DNA of 64,000 bases, from NCBI GenBank assembly GCA_000721275.1, contig JOFO01000005.1, positions 62,001 to 126,000 on the forward strand, written 5' to 3'. Both the position numbers and the translations under genes were made by a program. Shown piece after piece: positions 51,709 to 60,917 of the stretch; within the stretch, counting starts at the first letter, position 1, and each line of letters starts with the position of its first letter. Under the pieces are notes generated by a model. That model was given only the letters and a program-made list of their open reading frames with translations, was not told the origin of the DNA and did no database searches. The DNA comes from Microtetraspora glauca (GTDB taxonomy: Bacteria > Actinomycetota > Actinomycetes > Streptomycetales > Streptomycetaceae).

Positions 51709-52475
51709 CGCTGCTCCTCCTTGTCGTCCGCCGGCTTCCAGGTGCCGAAGGTGTCGCGGACGCGGTCGGCGACGCCGCTGAGGTTGGCCTCGAAGGTGAA
51801 GCCCTGCTCGAAGCGGTAGCTGCGCCGCACGTCCACCGGGTCGATGCCGTTGATCGCGGCCTTGGCGAGCCGGATCAGCCGCCCGTCCTTGGCGGCGATC
51901 TCCCGGGCCAGGCCGAGGGCCGCCTCGCGCAGCCCGGCGCGCGGGACGACCCGCCAGACCGAGCCGTGCCGGTGCAGTTCCTCCGCGGTGACCGTGCGGG
52001 AGGTGTAGTACAGGGCCCGCATCAGGTGCTGGGGGACCAGCCGGGCCAGGTGGGTGGCTGCGCCGAGCGCGCCCCGGTCCAGTTCGGGGAGGCCGAAGGC
52101 GGCGTCGTCGGAGGCGACGATCGCGTCGGCGTTGCCGACGAGGCCGATGCCGCCGCCGAGGCAGAAGCCGTGCACGGCGGCGACGACCGGCACCTCGCAC
52201 TCGTAGACGGCGGCGAAGGCGGCGGCGCAGCCGTGGTTGGCGCCGAGGATCGCCTCGGGGCCGGTCGCGCGCTGGATCTCCTTGATGTCGACGCCGGCGT
52301 TGAAGCCCCGGCCCTCGGCGGTCAGGACGACGCAGCGCACCTCCGGGTCGGCGCCGGCGGCGCGGACGGCGGCGGCGAGGTCGTACCAGCCCTGGACCGG
52401 GAGGGCGTTGACCGGGGGGAAGTCGACGGTGACGACGGCGACGCCGTCGTCCGGGGCGGAGGTGGAGACACCCAT
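51705..52475 (-). CDS. echA20: EchA20, crotonase-type ring D hydrolase
   Basis: The 256-residue crotonase protein has 'CVVLTAEGRGFNAGVDIKEIQ' (oxyanion hole), 'VHGFCLGGGIGLVGNADAIVASDDAAFGLPELDRGALGAATHLARLVP' and 'TSRTVTAEELHRHGSV'. EchA20 hydrolyses ring D of HIEC-CoA in the mycobacterial pathway. It heads the minus-strand echA20-ipdA-ipdB-ipdC operon, and a KstR2-type box is placed 22 bp upstream of its ATG. The synteny with Mtb Rv3550-3553 is exact. Confidence 0.9.
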   Translation of the reverse strand: MGVSTSAPDDGVAVVTVDFPPVNALPVQGWYDLAAAVRAAGADPEVRCVVLTAEGRGFNAGVDIKEIQRATGPEAILGANHGCAAAFAAVYECEVPVVAAVHGFCLGGGIGLVGNADAIVASDDAAFGLPELDRGALGAATHLARLVPQHLMRALYYTSRTVTAEELHRHGSVWRVVPRAGLREAALGLAREIAAKDGRLIRLAKAAINGIDPVDVRRSYRFEQGFTFEANLSGVADRVRDTFGTWKPADDKEEQR

Positions 52476-52496
52476 GAGCAGATCAGCTACCTTTCC

Positions 52497-52510
52497 ACCA
52501 AACGTTTGTT
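52497..52510. promoter_or_regulatory. KstR2-type operator between echA20 and the divergent SDR
   Basis: ACCAAACGTTTGTT (minus strand AACAAACGTTTGGT) matches AnCAAGnnCTTGnT with two changes and is nearly the same as the 45116 site: CCTAACAAnnGTTTGGT is shared. It lies in the 78-bp divergent gap, so it could control both operons. Confidence 0.75.
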
Positions 52511-52553
52511 AGGTGGAAGATAGCAGCGGGACGCCCGCTGCGGGAGGTGTCCC

Positions 52554-53333
52554 TTGCCCGTGACCATCGATCTGTCCGGCTCCGTCGCCGTCGTCACCGG
52601 CGGCACCCGGGGCGTCGGAGCCGGCATCACCCGCGCCCTGCTCGGCGCCGGGGCGGAGGTCGTCGCCTGCGCCCGGCGGGCGCCGGACGCGCCCCTGACC
52701 GCCGCCGGCCGCACCGCCCGCTTCCTCCCCGTCGACCTGCGCGACCCCGACGCCGTCACCGCCTTCTTCCAGCGCGTACGCGACGACCACGGGCGCCTCG
52801 ACACCCTCGTCAACAACGCCGGCGGCACCCCGTACCGGACCCTCGCCGACGGCGCCCCCGCCCAGCACACCCGGGTCCTCGAACTGAACCTCGTCGCCCC
52901 GCTGACCGCCTCCCTCGCCGCGTACCGGGTGATGAGCGGCCAGGACGGCGGCGGGTCGATCGTCATGGTCGGCAGCGTCAGCGGCACCCGCCCCTCCCCG
53001 GGCTCCGCCGCGTACGGCGCCGCCAAGGCCGGACTGGAGAACCTCGCGCGCTCCATGGCCGTGGAATGGGCGCCGCGCGTCCGGGTCAACACCCTGGTCC
53101 TCGGCATGGTCCGCACCGAACTGTCCCACCTGCACTACGGCGACGAGGACGGCATCGCCGCCGTCGGCCGCACCGTGCCGCTCGGCCGGCTCGCCGCGCC
53201 CGCCGACGTCGGCGACGCCTGCGTCTTTCTCGCCTCCGACCGCGCCGCCTACATCAGCGGCGCCGCGCTGCACGTCCACGGCGGCGGCGAACGCCCCGCG
53301 TTCCTCGACGCCGCGACCGCCCGCCACCCCTGA
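52554..53333 (+). CDS. Short-chain dehydrogenase (Rv3549c-like)
   Basis: The 259-residue SDR has 'VVTGGTRGVGAGI' (coenzyme), N-N-A-G at 87-90, S141, Y154 and K158. By order (divergent from echA20 and followed by a second SDR) it matches Rv3549c of the KstR2 regulon. The start is taken as TTG at 52554, which is well placed from gggagg; a GTG at 52560 is possible. It oxidises or reduces a ring C/D intermediate; the step is not certain. Confidence 0.85.
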   Translation: MPVTIDLSGSVAVVTGGTRGVGAGITRALLGAGAEVVACARRAPDAPLTAAGRTARFLPVDLRDPDAVTAFFQRVRDDHGRLDTLVNNAGGTPYRTLADGAPAQHTRVLELNLVAPLTASLAAYRVMSGQDGGGSIVMVGSVSGTRPSPGSAAYGAAKAGLENLARSMAVEWAPRVRVNTLVLGMVRTELSHLHYGDEDGIAAVGRTVPLGRLAAPADVGDACVFLASDRAAYISGAALHVHGGGERPAFLDAATARHP

Positions 53334-53397
53334 CGGACAGCCCCGACAGACAACCCTGACAACCCCCTGACCACCACCTGAAAGGCAGGACTTCGCC

Positions 53398-54309
53398 ATG
53401 ACCGGACTCTGCGCGGAACGCGTCGTCGTCGTCACCGGAGCGGGCCGCGGCCTCGGCCGCGCCCACGCGCTCGCCTTCGCCGCGGAAGGCGCCAAGGTCG
53501 TCGTCAACGACCTCGGCGTCGGCCTCGACGGCAGCGGAGGCGGCGCCGGACCCGCCCAGGACGTCGTCGACGCCATCACGGCCGCGGGCGGCGAGGCGGT
53601 CGCTCACGGCGGCGACATCGCCACCGCCGACGGGGCCGCCTCGCTGATCGCCGCCGCCCTCGACACGTACGGACGCCTCGACACCCTCGTCAACAACGCA
53701 GGCTTCCTCCGCGACCGGATGCTCGTCAACCTCGGCGAGGACGACTGGGACGCCGTCATGCGCGTCCACCTCAAGGGCCACTTCCTGCCGCTGCGGCACG
53801 CCGCCGCGTACTGGCGCGCCGAGGCCAAGGCCGGCCGCACGCCCCGGGCGCGGGTCGTCAACACCAGCTCCGGCGCGGGGCTGCTCGGCAGCGTCGGCCA
53901 GGGCAACTACGCCGCCGCCAAGGCCGGCATCGTCGGCCTCACGCTCGTCGCGGCGGCCGAGATGGGACGGTACGGCGTGCAGGTCAACGCGATCGCGCCG
54001 GCGGCCCGGACCCGAATGACGGAAGCGGCCTTCGCCGACGCCATGGCCGCGCCGGCCGACGGCGCCTTCGACGCGATGGCGCCCGAGAACGTCTCGCCGC
54101 TCGTCGTCTGGCTCGGCTCCGCCGCGTCGGAAGGCGTGACGGGCCGCGTCTTCGAGGCGGAGGGCGGCCGGATCACCGTGATGGAGGGCTGGCGGCCGGG
54201 CCCCACGGCGGACAGGGGCGCCCGCCTCACGCCCGCCGAGGCCGGCGAAACGGTCCGGAAACTCCTCGCGGACGCCGAGCCGCCGCAGCCGGTCTACGGA
54301 GCCGTCTGA
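53398..54309 (+). CDS. Short-chain dehydrogenase (Rv3548c-like, hydroxyacyl-CoA type)
   Basis: The 303-residue SDR has 'VVTGAGRGLGRAHALAFAAEGAKVVVNDLGVGLDG', the long glycine-rich loop typical of the HSD17B4-type 3-hydroxyacyl-CoA dehydrogenases. It also has N-N-A-G at 99-102, S157/S158, Y171 and K175. It corresponds to Rv3548c in Mtb. The ATG at 53398 follows aaaggcagg. It is probably co-transcribed with the SDR 65 bp upstream. Confidence 0.87.
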   Translation: MTGLCAERVVVVTGAGRGLGRAHALAFAAEGAKVVVNDLGVGLDGSGGGAGPAQDVVDAITAAGGEAVAHGGDIATADGAASLIAAALDTYGRLDTLVNNAGFLRDRMLVNLGEDDWDAVMRVHLKGHFLPLRHAAAYWRAEAKAGRTPRARVVNTSSGAGLLGSVGQGNYAAAKAGIVGLTLVAAAEMGRYGVQVNAIAPAARTRMTEAAFADAMAAPADGAFDAMAPENVSPLVVWLGSAASEGVTGRVFEAEGGRITVMEGWRPGPTADRGARLTPAEAGETVRKLLADAEPPQPVYGAV

Positions 54310-54325
54310 GCCTCCGCGCCCGGGT

Positions 54326-54342
54326 TTCCCGGTCAGCGGGAA
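54326..54342 (+). promoter_or_regulatory. Inverted repeat upstream of hsaE (site B)
   Basis: TTCCCG-GTCAG-CGGGAA is a perfect 6-bp inverted repeat with a 5-bp spacer, 78 bp before the hsaE ATG. A closely related repeat lies before the second hsaA-like gene (63167). Confidence 0.6.
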
Positions 54343-54419
54343 CGGCGGCTCCCTCCGGGGCGAGCGCCCGGCCTAGCCTCGCCGGACTGCCCCGACCGCC
54401 CCCCCAGGAGGGACCCGCC

Positions 54420-55205
54420 ATGCTCACGGACCGCCAGCGCCACGAGGCGGCCGAGCTGCTGCGCTCCGCCGAACTCGGCGTCACCCCCGTCGCCCCGCTG
54501 AGCGAGGCGTACCCCGGGATCGACACCGAGGACGCGTACGAGATCCAGCTCGTCAACATCCGGCACCGCCTCGCGGCCGGCGCCGAGGTGCGCGGCCACA
54601 AGGTCGGGCTGTCCTCGCCCGTCATGCAGCGGATGATGGGCGTCGACGAGCCCGACTACGGCCACCTGCTCCACGACATGGAGTTCGCGTCCGGCGCGCA
54701 CGTCTCCACCGCCCGGTACTGCCGGCCCCGCGTCGAGGCCGAGATCGGCTTCGTCCTCGGCGACGACCTGCCGGGGGAGGGCTGCACCCCCGCGGACGTG
54801 CTCGCCGCGACCGAACGGGTCGTGCCCGCCCTGGAACTGATCGACAGCCGGATCCGCGACTGGCGCATCACGATCGCCGACACCATCGCCGACAACGCCT
54901 CCTCCGCCGGTTTCGTGATCGGCGAGGGCCGCGCCCCCCGCGGCCTCGACCTCCGGACGGTCGAGGCGCGCCTGACGGACGGCGCCGGCACGCTCCTCGC
55001 CGACGGCCGCGGCGACGCCGTCCTCGGCGACCCCGCCGCCTCCGTCGCCTGGCTCGCCCGCACCGTCGCCCGCTTCGGCGTCGCCCTGAAGAAGGGCCAC
55101 GTGGTGCTGCCCGGCTCCTGCACCCGGGCCGTCGACGTCGAGCCCGGCGCCACCCGCACCGCCGACTTCACCGGGCTCGGCCCGGTCTCCCTCTCCTTCA
55201 CCTGA
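54420..55205 (+). CDS. hsaE: HsaE, 2-hydroxypenta/hexa-2,4-dienoate hydratase
   Basis: The 261-residue protein has '[26 protein letters not shown]', '[17 protein letters not shown]' (with the metal-binding E-x-E region) and '[20 protein letters not shown]' followed by '[27 protein letters not shown]'. These are motifs of the vinylpyruvate hydratase (MhpD/HsaE) family. The enzyme adds water to 2-hydroxydienoates to give 4-hydroxy-2-oxo acids. It leads an operon with hsaG and hsaF, the classic trio after the HsaD step. Confidence 0.92.
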   Translation: MLTDRQRHEAAELLRSAELGVTPVAPLSEAYPGIDTEDAYEIQLVNIRHRLAAGAEVRGHKVGLSSPVMQRMMGVDEPDYGHLLHDMEFASGAHVSTARYCRPRVEAEIGFVLGDDLPGEGCTPADVLAATERVVPALELIDSRIRDWRITIADTIADNASSAGFVIGEGRAPRGLDLRTVEARLTDGAGTLLADGRGDAVLGDPAASVAWLARTVARFGVALKKGHVVLPGSCTRAVDVEPGATRTADFTGLGPVSLSFT

Positions 55206-55212
55206 GGTGATG

Positions 55213-56124
55213 ATGACCCGCAAGACCAAGGCGACCGCCGCCATCGTCGGCTCCGGCAACATCGGCACCGACCTGCTCTACAAGCTGCTCCGCTCCGACC
55301 TCGTCGAACCCCGCTGGATGGTCGGCGTCGACCCCGGCAGCGACGGCCTCGCCCGCGCCCGCCGGCTCGGCCTGGAGACCACCCACGAGGGCGTCGGCCG
55401 GCTGCTCGCCCAGGACGAGCTGCCCGACCTCGTCTTCGAGGCCACCAGCGCCTCCGTCCACCGGGCCAACGCCCCCCGCTACGCCGCTCTCGGCATCAAG
55501 GCGGTCGACCTGACCCCGGCCGCCGTCGGCCCGGCCGTCGTCCCGCCCGCCAACCTGCGCGCCCACCTCGACCGGCCCAACGTCAACATGATCACCTGCG
55601 GCGGCCAGGCCACCATCCCCATGGTGTACGCCGTCTCCCGCGTCGTCCCGGTGGCGTACGCCGAGATCGTCGCCTCGGTCGCCTCCGTCTCCGCCGGCCC
55701 CGGAACCCGCGCCAACATCGACGAGTTCACCCGCACCACAGCCCGCGGCATCGAGACCATCGGCGGCGCCGCCCGCGGCAAGGCGATCATCATCCTCAAC
55801 CCGGCCGACCCGCCCGTCATCATGCGCGACACCGTCTTCTGCGCCGTCCCCGACGACGCCGACCAGGCCGCGATCGCCGCCTCGGTCAAGGAGGTCGCCG
55901 GGCAGGTCGCCGCGTACGTCCCCGGCTACCGGCTGCGCGGGGAGCCGCAGTTCGATCCCGCCTGCCCCGAGAACGGCGGCATGGCGCGCGTCGCGATCTT
56001 CCTGGAGGTCGAGGGCGCGGGCGACTACCTCCCGCCGTACGCCGGAAACCTCGACATCATGACCGCCGCCGCCACCGAGGTCGGCGAGGAGTTCGCCCGT
56101 GCGCTCCTCGCGCCCGGCGAGTGA
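55213..56124 (+). CDS. hsaG: HsaG, acylating acetaldehyde/propionaldehyde dehydrogenase
   Basis: The 303-residue protein has the NAD motif '[19 protein letters not shown]' (11-29) and catalytic C129 in '[12 protein letters not shown]'. It converts the aldehyde from HsaF to acyl-CoA, channelling it through an HsaF-HsaG complex. The start is the third of three tandem initiation codons (GTG-ATG-ATG from 55207); 55210 is possible. It is 7 nt after hsaE. Confidence 0.95.
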   Translation: MTRKTKATAAIVGSGNIGTDLLYKLLRSDLVEPRWMVGVDPGSDGLARARRLGLETTHEGVGRLLAQDELPDLVFEATSASVHRANAPRYAALGIKAVDLTPAAVGPAVVPPANLRAHLDRPNVNMITCGGQATIPMVYAVSRVVPVAYAEIVASVASVSAGPGTRANIDEFTRTTARGIETIGGAARGKAIIILNPADPPVIMRDTVFCAVPDDADQAAIAASVKEVAGQVAAYVPGYRLRGEPQFDPACPENGGMARVAIFLEVEGAGDYLPPYAGNLDIMTAAATEVGEEFARALLAPGE

Positions 56125-56137
56125 GGAGAACCCAGCC

Positions 56138-57163
56138 ATGCCCTACTCGGACACCCTCGACATCCGGATCACCGACTCCTCGCTGCGCGACGGCTCGCAC
56201 GCCAAGCGCCACCGGTTCACCGCCGAGGACGTGCGGTCCGTCGTCGCCGCCCTGGACGACGCCGGCGTCCCCGTCATCGAGGTCGCCCACGGCGACGGCC
56301 TCGGCGGCTCCTCCTTCACCTACGGCTTCTCGAGGACCCCCGAACAGGAACTGATCAAGGTCGCCGTGGAGACCGCGCGGCGGGCCCGGATCGCCTTCCT
56401 CATGCTCCCCGGCCTCGGCGTCAAGGACGACATCCGGGCCGCCCGGGACAACGGCGCCGCCGTCTGCCGGATCGCCACCCACTGCACCGAGGCCGACATC
56501 GCCGTCCAGCACTTCGGGCTCGCCCGCGAACTCGGCCTGGAGACCGTCGGGTTCCTCATGATGGCCCACTCCACCGGCCCCGGCGACCTCGCCCGGCAGG
56601 CCCGGATCATGGCCGACGCCGGCTGCCAGTGCGTGTACGTCGTCGACTCCGCCGGCGCCATGGTCATGGACGACGTCACCGACCGCGTCCAGGCCCTCGT
56701 CGCCGAACTCGGCGACGACGCCCAGGTCGGCTTCCACGGCCACGAGAACCTCGCCCTCGGCACCGGCAACTCGGTCGCCGCCGTCCGGGCCGGCGCCCTC
56801 CAGATCGACGGCTCCACCCGCCGGCTCGGCGCGGGCGCCGGCAACACCGCCGTCGAGGCCTTCACCGCCGTCTGCGCCAAGATGGGCATCCGCACCGGCA
56901 TCGACGTCCTGAAGATCATCGACGCGGCCGAGGACGTCGTCCGCCCCGTCATGGACGAGGAGTGCCGGCTCGACCGGCTCGCCCTGCTCATGGGCCACGC
57001 CGGCGTCTACTCCAGCTTCCTCAGGCACGCCTACCGGCAGGCCGAGCGGTACGGCGTCCCCGGCGCCGAGATCCTGCTCCGGGCCGGCGAACGGCGTCTG
57101 GTCGGCGGCCAGGAGGACCAGCTCATCGACATCGCCCTCGAACTCGCCGCCGCCCAGAACTGA
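56138..57163 (+). CDS. hsaF: HsaF, 4-hydroxy-2-oxovalerate/hexanoate aldolase
   Basis: The 341-residue protein has '[17 protein letters not shown]' with R17, D18 and H21, and the metal-binding 'HGHENLALG'. '[17 protein letters not shown]' is the substrate and phosphate-like loop. The enzyme splits 4-hydroxy-2-oxo acids into pyruvate and an aldehyde, which HsaG receives. The ATG at 56138 follows gaggagaa. It is 13 nt after hsaG. Confidence 0.96.
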   Translation: MPYSDTLDIRITDSSLRDGSHAKRHRFTAEDVRSVVAALDDAGVPVIEVAHGDGLGGSSFTYGFSRTPEQELIKVAVETARRARIAFLMLPGLGVKDDIRAARDNGAAVCRIATHCTEADIAVQHFGLARELGLETVGFLMMAHSTGPGDLARQARIMADAGCQCVYVVDSAGAMVMDDVTDRVQALVAELGDDAQVGFHGHENLALGTGNSVAAVRAGALQIDGSTRRLGAGAGNTAVEAFTAVCAKMGIRTGIDVLKIIDAAEDVVRPVMDEECRLDRLALLMGHAGVYSSFLRHAYRQAERYGVPGAEILLRAGERRLVGGQEDQLIDIALELAAAQN

Positions 57164-57188
57164 ACCCACCCCACCCGAGGAGAACGTG

Positions 57189-58349
57189 ATGACTGCTCCC
57201 GCCGACGAGGCCCGGGTCATCGAAGCCGGCCGCCCGCCCGCCCGGTTCGCCCGCGGCTGGCACTGCCTCGGCCTCGCCGAGGCCTTCCGGGACGGAAAGC
57301 CGCACGAGATCGAGGCCTTCGGCACCAGGCTCGTGGTCTTCCAGGGCGAGGACGACGGCAAGCTCCATGTCCTCAACGCCTACTGCCCGCACATGGGCGG
57401 CAACCTCGCCCACGGCACCGTCAAGGGCGACGCCGTCGCCTGCCCCTTCCACGACTGGCGCTGGTCCGGCGACGGCCGCTGCGCCGGCATCCCGTACGCC
57501 CGCCGGGTCCCGCCGCGCGCCCGCACCCGCGCCTGGACCGTCCTGGAGCGCAACCGGCAGCTCTTCGTCTGGCACGACCCCGAGGGCAACCCGCCGCCCC
57601 CCGAGGTCACCGTTCCCGAGATCGCCGGCGTCCACGGCCCCGACGCCGGTCTGTGGAGCGACTGGAAATGGAAGACGCTCCGCGTCGAGGGCTCGAACTG
57701 CCGTGAGATCGTCGACAACGTCGTGGACATGGCGCACTTCTACTACGTGCACTACGCCTTCCCCGAATACTTCAAGAACGTCTTCGAGGGCCACGTCGCC
57801 ACCCAGTACATGGAGAGCAGCCCCCGCGGCGACATGGAGCTCGGCACCCTGAGCTCCGGCCGGCTCCGCTCCGACGCCTCCTACTACGGCCCCTCCTACA
57901 TGATCGACCACCTCTACAGCGACGTCGGCGGCGGCCTGGAGATGGAGATCGTCCTCATCAACTGCCACTACCCGATCGACGCCGACAGCTTCATGCTCCA
58001 GTACGGCGCCATCGTCAAACGGCTCCCCGGCATGACCGACGCGCAGGCCGCCGAGGCCGCCGCCGCCACCGCCGAGGGCGCCACCGTCGGCTTCGAGCAG
58101 GACGTCGAGATCTGGCGCAACAAGACCCGGATCGACAACCCGCTCCTCACCGAGGAGGACGGCCCCGTCTACCAGCTGCGCCGCTGGTACGAGCAGTTCT
58201 ACGTCGACGTCGCCGACGTCAAGGACGAGATGACCCGGCGCTTCGAGTTCGAGGTCGACACCCAGCGCGCCAACCGGGCCTGGCGGGCGGAGGTCGACGC
58301 GAACCTGGCCCGCCGCGCGGCGGACGCCGGCGAGACCGGAGCGCCCTGA
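57189..58349 (+). CDS. kshA: KshA, 3-ketosteroid 9-alpha-hydroxylase oxygenase
   Basis: The 386-residue Rieske oxygenase has cluster ligands C66-x-H68 and C85-x2-H88 and non-haem iron ligands H183 ('MAHF'), H188 ('VHYA') and D305 ('GFEQDVEIW'). The last matches the H181/H186/D304 pattern of Mtb KshA. KshA hydroxylates C9 of ketosteroids such as androstenedione and so drives ring B opening. The ATG at 57189 is preferred to the GTG at 57186. It is followed at once by a small protein and kshB. Confidence 0.93.
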   Translation: MTAPADEARVIEAGRPPARFARGWHCLGLAEAFRDGKPHEIEAFGTRLVVFQGEDDGKLHVLNAYCPHMGGNLAHGTVKGDAVACPFHDWRWSGDGRCAGIPYARRVPPRARTRAWTVLERNRQLFVWHDPEGNPPPPEVTVPEIAGVHGPDAGLWSDWKWKTLRVEGSNCREIVDNVVDMAHFYYVHYAFPEYFKNVFEGHVATQYMESSPRGDMELGTLSSGRLRSDASYYGPSYMIDHLYSDVGGGLEMEIVLINCHYPIDADSFMLQYGAIVKRLPGMTDAQAAEAAAATAEGATVGFEQDVEIWRNKTRIDNPLLTEEDGPVYQLRRWYEQFYVDVADVKDEMTRRFEFEVDTQRANRAWRAEVDANLARRAADAGETGAP

Positions 58350-58350
58350 G

Positions 58351-58590
58351 ATGCGGCCCGTCCAGTGCGCGGCCTGCGGCAACCAGGTCCTGTGCGAGAA
58401 GTTCAGCCCCGCCCACACCTCCGTCCAGTGGACCGCCGACGCGGCCGTCGCCTGCGCCGAGTTCCGCGACCGCGTGGACCGCGGCGCGACCAGCGCCCGG
58501 ATCCGGACCTGCCGGGCCCTGCGGTCGAGCATCGAACGGGCGGTCGACGACGGCACCCTGGAGGTCGGCGATGTCCGTGTCGACGTCTGA
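58351..58590 (+). CDS. Small Cys-containing protein between kshA and kshB
   Basis: The 79-residue protein reads 'MRPVQCAACGNQVLCEKFSPAHTSVQWTADAAVACAEF', then 'RIRTCRALRSSIERAVDDG'. The C-x2-C-x5-C pattern (C6, C9, C15) plus C35 and C54 could bind a metal. It starts 1 nt after kshA and overlaps kshB by 20 nt, so it is translated with the Ksh system. I do not recognise a family. A role as a Ksh accessory or a redox/zinc protein is possible. Confidence 0.8.
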   Translation: MRPVQCAACGNQVLCEKFSPAHTSVQWTADAAVACAEFRDRVDRGATSARIRTCRALRSSIERAVDDGTLEVGDVRVDV

Positions 58591-59635
58591 ACCCGCCGCC
58601 GGAACCACCGGCGCCCGCACCCACCGGCTGCGGATCGTCGAGGTCGTCGCCGAGACGCCCGACGCCCGCTCCCTCGTCCTCCAGCCGCCGCCGGAGAGCG
58701 CGGCCCGCTTCGCCCACCGGCCCGGGCAGTTCCTCACCCTGAGGCTGCCCGGCCCGGACGGCGCGCCCGTCGCCCGCTGCTACTCGCTGGCCAGCTCGCC
58801 GCACACCGGCGAACCGCTGAAGGTCACCGTCAAGCGGGTGGCCGGCGGCCACGGCTCCAACTGGCTCTGCGACCACCTGGCCGCCGGCGACGAGGTGGAG
58901 GCGCTGCCGCCGGCCGGCACCTTCACCCCCGGCTCGCTCGACCAGGACCTGCTGCTCGTCGCCGGAGGCAGCGGCATCACCCCGGTCCTCTCCATCGCCA
59001 AGTCCGTGCTCGCCGCCGGCACCGGCAGGCTCGTCCTCCTGTACGCCAACCGGGACGAGGACGCGGTCATCTTCCGCGACGAACTGCGCGACCTCGCCAC
59101 CGCGCACCCCGCGCGGTTCCTGGTCGTGCACTGGCTGGAGTCCCTCCAGGGGCTGCTGGCCCCCGACCGGCTGGCCGCCGCGCTCGCCCCGTACGCCGGC
59201 CGCGAGGCGTACGTCTGCGGCCCCGGCCCGCTCATGGACGCCGTCGAGCGGGCCCTGCGGTCGCTCGGCGCGCCGGGCGACCGGATCCACCGCGAGCGGT
59301 TCTTCTCGCTCTCCGGGGACGTCTTCGACGCCGCCCCGCCCGAGGCGGCGGGCGACGACGGGGCCGGCTCCGTGACCGTGGAACTCGACGGCGAGACCCG
59401 CACGGTCGCCTGGCCGCCCGGCGCCCCGCTGCTGGACGCGCTCCTCGCGGCCGGGGTCGACGCCCCGTACTCCTGCCGGGAGGGCGCCTGCAGCGCCTGC
59501 ACCTGCCGGGTCACGGCCGGCCGGGTCGCGATGGCCCGCAACGAGGTCCTGGACGAGCGGGACCTCGCCGACGGCTACGTCCTCGCCTGCCAGGCCCGCC
59601 CGCTCACCGACCGGGTCGACATCACCTACTCCTGA
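58571..59635 (+). CDS. kshB: KshB, ketosteroid hydroxylase reductase
   Basis: The 354-residue protein has an FNR-type FAD domain ('ARCYSLASSP'), an NAD domain ('LLVAGGSGITPVLSIAKSVL'), and a C-terminal plant-type [2Fe-2S] domain with C302-x4-C307-x2-C310-x29-C340. It transfers electrons from NADH to KshA. The start overlaps the small upstream gene by 20 nt. The domain order and gene position confirm KshB rather than a generic reductase. Confidence 0.93.
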   Translation: MSVSTSEPAAGTTGARTHRLRIVEVVAETPDARSLVLQPPPESAARFAHRPGQFLTLRLPGPDGAPVARCYSLASSPHTGEPLKVTVKRVAGGHGSNWLCDHLAAGDEVEALPPAGTFTPGSLDQDLLLVAGGSGITPVLSIAKSVLAAGTGRLVLLYANRDEDAVIFRDELRDLATAHPARFLVVHWLESLQGLLAPDRLAAALAPYAGREAYVCGPGPLMDAVERALRSLGAPGDRIHRERFFSLSGDVFDAAPPEAAGDDGAGSVTVELDGETRTVAWPPGAPLLDALLAAGVDAPYSCREGACSACTCRVTAGRVAMARNEVLDERDLADGYVLACQARPLTDRVDITYS

Positions 59636-59666
59636 CGCCCGCCCCCTCCCGCCGAGGAGCCTTCCC

Positions 59667-60442
59667 ATGCCCCGTACCTGTCTGGTCACCGGAGCCGCCT
59701 CCGGCATCGGCGCGGCCACCGCCGCCCTGCTGCGGGAACAGGGCCACACGGTCCTCGCCGCCGACCTCGCGGACGGCGACATCCACGCCGACCTGGCCAC
59801 CCCCGACGGCCGGGCCGCGCTCGTGGCCCGCGCCACCGCGCTCACCGGCGGCCGGCTCGACGCCGTCGTCTCCTGCGCGGGCGTCGCCCGCTTCGACCCG
59901 CTCACCATCCGGGTCAACCACTTCGGCGCCGTCGCCACCCTCGACGGACTCCGCCCGCTCCTCGCTGCCGGCACCCGCCCCCGGGCCCTCGTCGTCGGCT
60001 CCGTCGACTCCGTCCACCCCACCGACCCCGCCCTGATGGCCGCGGCGGACGCGCACGACGAGGACGCCGCGGTGGCCGCCGCCCGCGCGGCCGTCGACCG
60101 CGGCGAGGGCCACCTCGTCTACTCCTCCTCCAAGGCGGCCGTCTCCCGCTGGGTCCGCCGCACCGCCCCCGGCGACGCCTGGGCCGGCGCCGGCATCCCG
60201 CTCAACGCGGTCGCCCCCGGCGTCGTCGTCACCCCGCTGACCCGCCCCCCCTCGACGACCCCGGCACCCGCGCCCTCGTCGAACGGGCCGTCCCCATGCC
60301 CCTGCACGGCCACGCCCGGCCCGAACAGCTCGCCCCGCTCATCGCCTGGCTCGTCTCGCCCGAGAACACCCTCGTCACCGGCCAGGTCGTCTTCGCGGAC
60401 GGCGGCGCCGACGCCGTCCTGCGCGGCGACCGCGTCTGGTGA
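59667..60442 (+). pseudogene. Short-chain dehydrogenase interrupted by a frameshift in a C7 run
   Basis: The SDR begins 'MPRTCLVTGAASGIGAATAALL' and has S112, Y152 and K156. After 'GVVVTPLTR' the frame shifts at the run of seven C residues (60245-60251). In the next frame the sequence goes on 'LDDPGTRALVERAVPMP' to the end 'VFADGGADAVLRGDRVW' and a TGA at 60440. One extra base there would restore a 258-residue protein. The unshifted frame instead reads through into the downstream SRPBCC gene, making a spurious 416-codon ORF. It may be a sequencing error or a real break. The family resembles 3-alpha-hydroxysteroid dehydrogenases. Confidence 0.85.
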
Positions 60443-60470
60443 CCCGACCCCGCCGCGCCCCGGAGGCCCC

Positions 60471-60917
60471 ATGCACCCCCGCACCCTGACCCGCTCCCTG
60501 GTGATCGCCGCCGACCCCGACGCCGTCTGGGCCGTCGCCGGCGGCTTCGCGACCCTTGCCGACTGGCACCCGCACGTCCCGCCCGCCGTCCTGGAGGCCG
60601 GCGCCGACCCCGACGCGCCCGGCGCCGTCCGCGCGTTCGCGGTGGACGGCGCGGTCGTCGCCCGCGAACGGCTGCTCAGCCGCGACCCCGCCGCCCACCG
60701 CTACTCCTACGCCCTCCTCGACCCGCTCGCGCTGCCCGTGGAGGAGTACGTGGCCACCCTCGCCGTCCATCCGCACCCGGACGGCGCCGAGGTCCGCTGG
60801 ACCGCCGCCTACCGCGCACCGGACGCCCTCGTGCCGCAGGTCGAGGCGGTCTTCGGCGACGGCGTCTACGCCACCGGCCTCGACGCCCTCAGGGAACGCC
60901 TCACATCCACTCGCTGA
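60471..60917 (+). CDS. SRPBCC/polyketide-cyclase-like protein
   Basis: The 148-residue helix-grip protein begins 'MHPRTLTRSLVIAADPDAVWAVAGGFATLADWHPHVPPAVLEAG' and ends 'EAVFGDGVYATGLDALRERL'. The N-terminal strand, the W-H-P-x-V turn and the C-terminal helix define the SRPBCC fold. Many such proteins bind hydrophobic ligands or catalyse cyclisations. It is positioned after the steroid SDR and before IclR, so a steroid ligand is plausible. The ATG at 60471 follows cggaggcccc. It converges on the IclR gene with a 17-bp overlap. Confidence 0.85.
   Translation: MHPRTLTRSLVIAADPDAVWAVAGGFATLADWHPHVPPAVLEAGADPDAPGAVRAFAVDGAVVARERLLSRDPAAHRYSYALLDPLALPVEEYVATLAVHPHPDGAEVRWTAAYRAPDALVPQVEAVFGDGVYATGLDALRERLTSTR

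Noticed and set aside
60240..60260. Programmed frameshifting at the C7 run
   Set aside because: No slippery heptamer of the usual type and no clear downstream pseudoknot were seen; a plain indel is simpler. A programmed event cannot be fully excluded from sequence alone.
59667..60917. A single 416-codon SDR-SRPBCC fusion gene
   Set aside because: The second half of the SDR is in another frame and ends before a separate ATG with its own cggagg site. The apparent fusion is produced by the frameshift at the C7 run.
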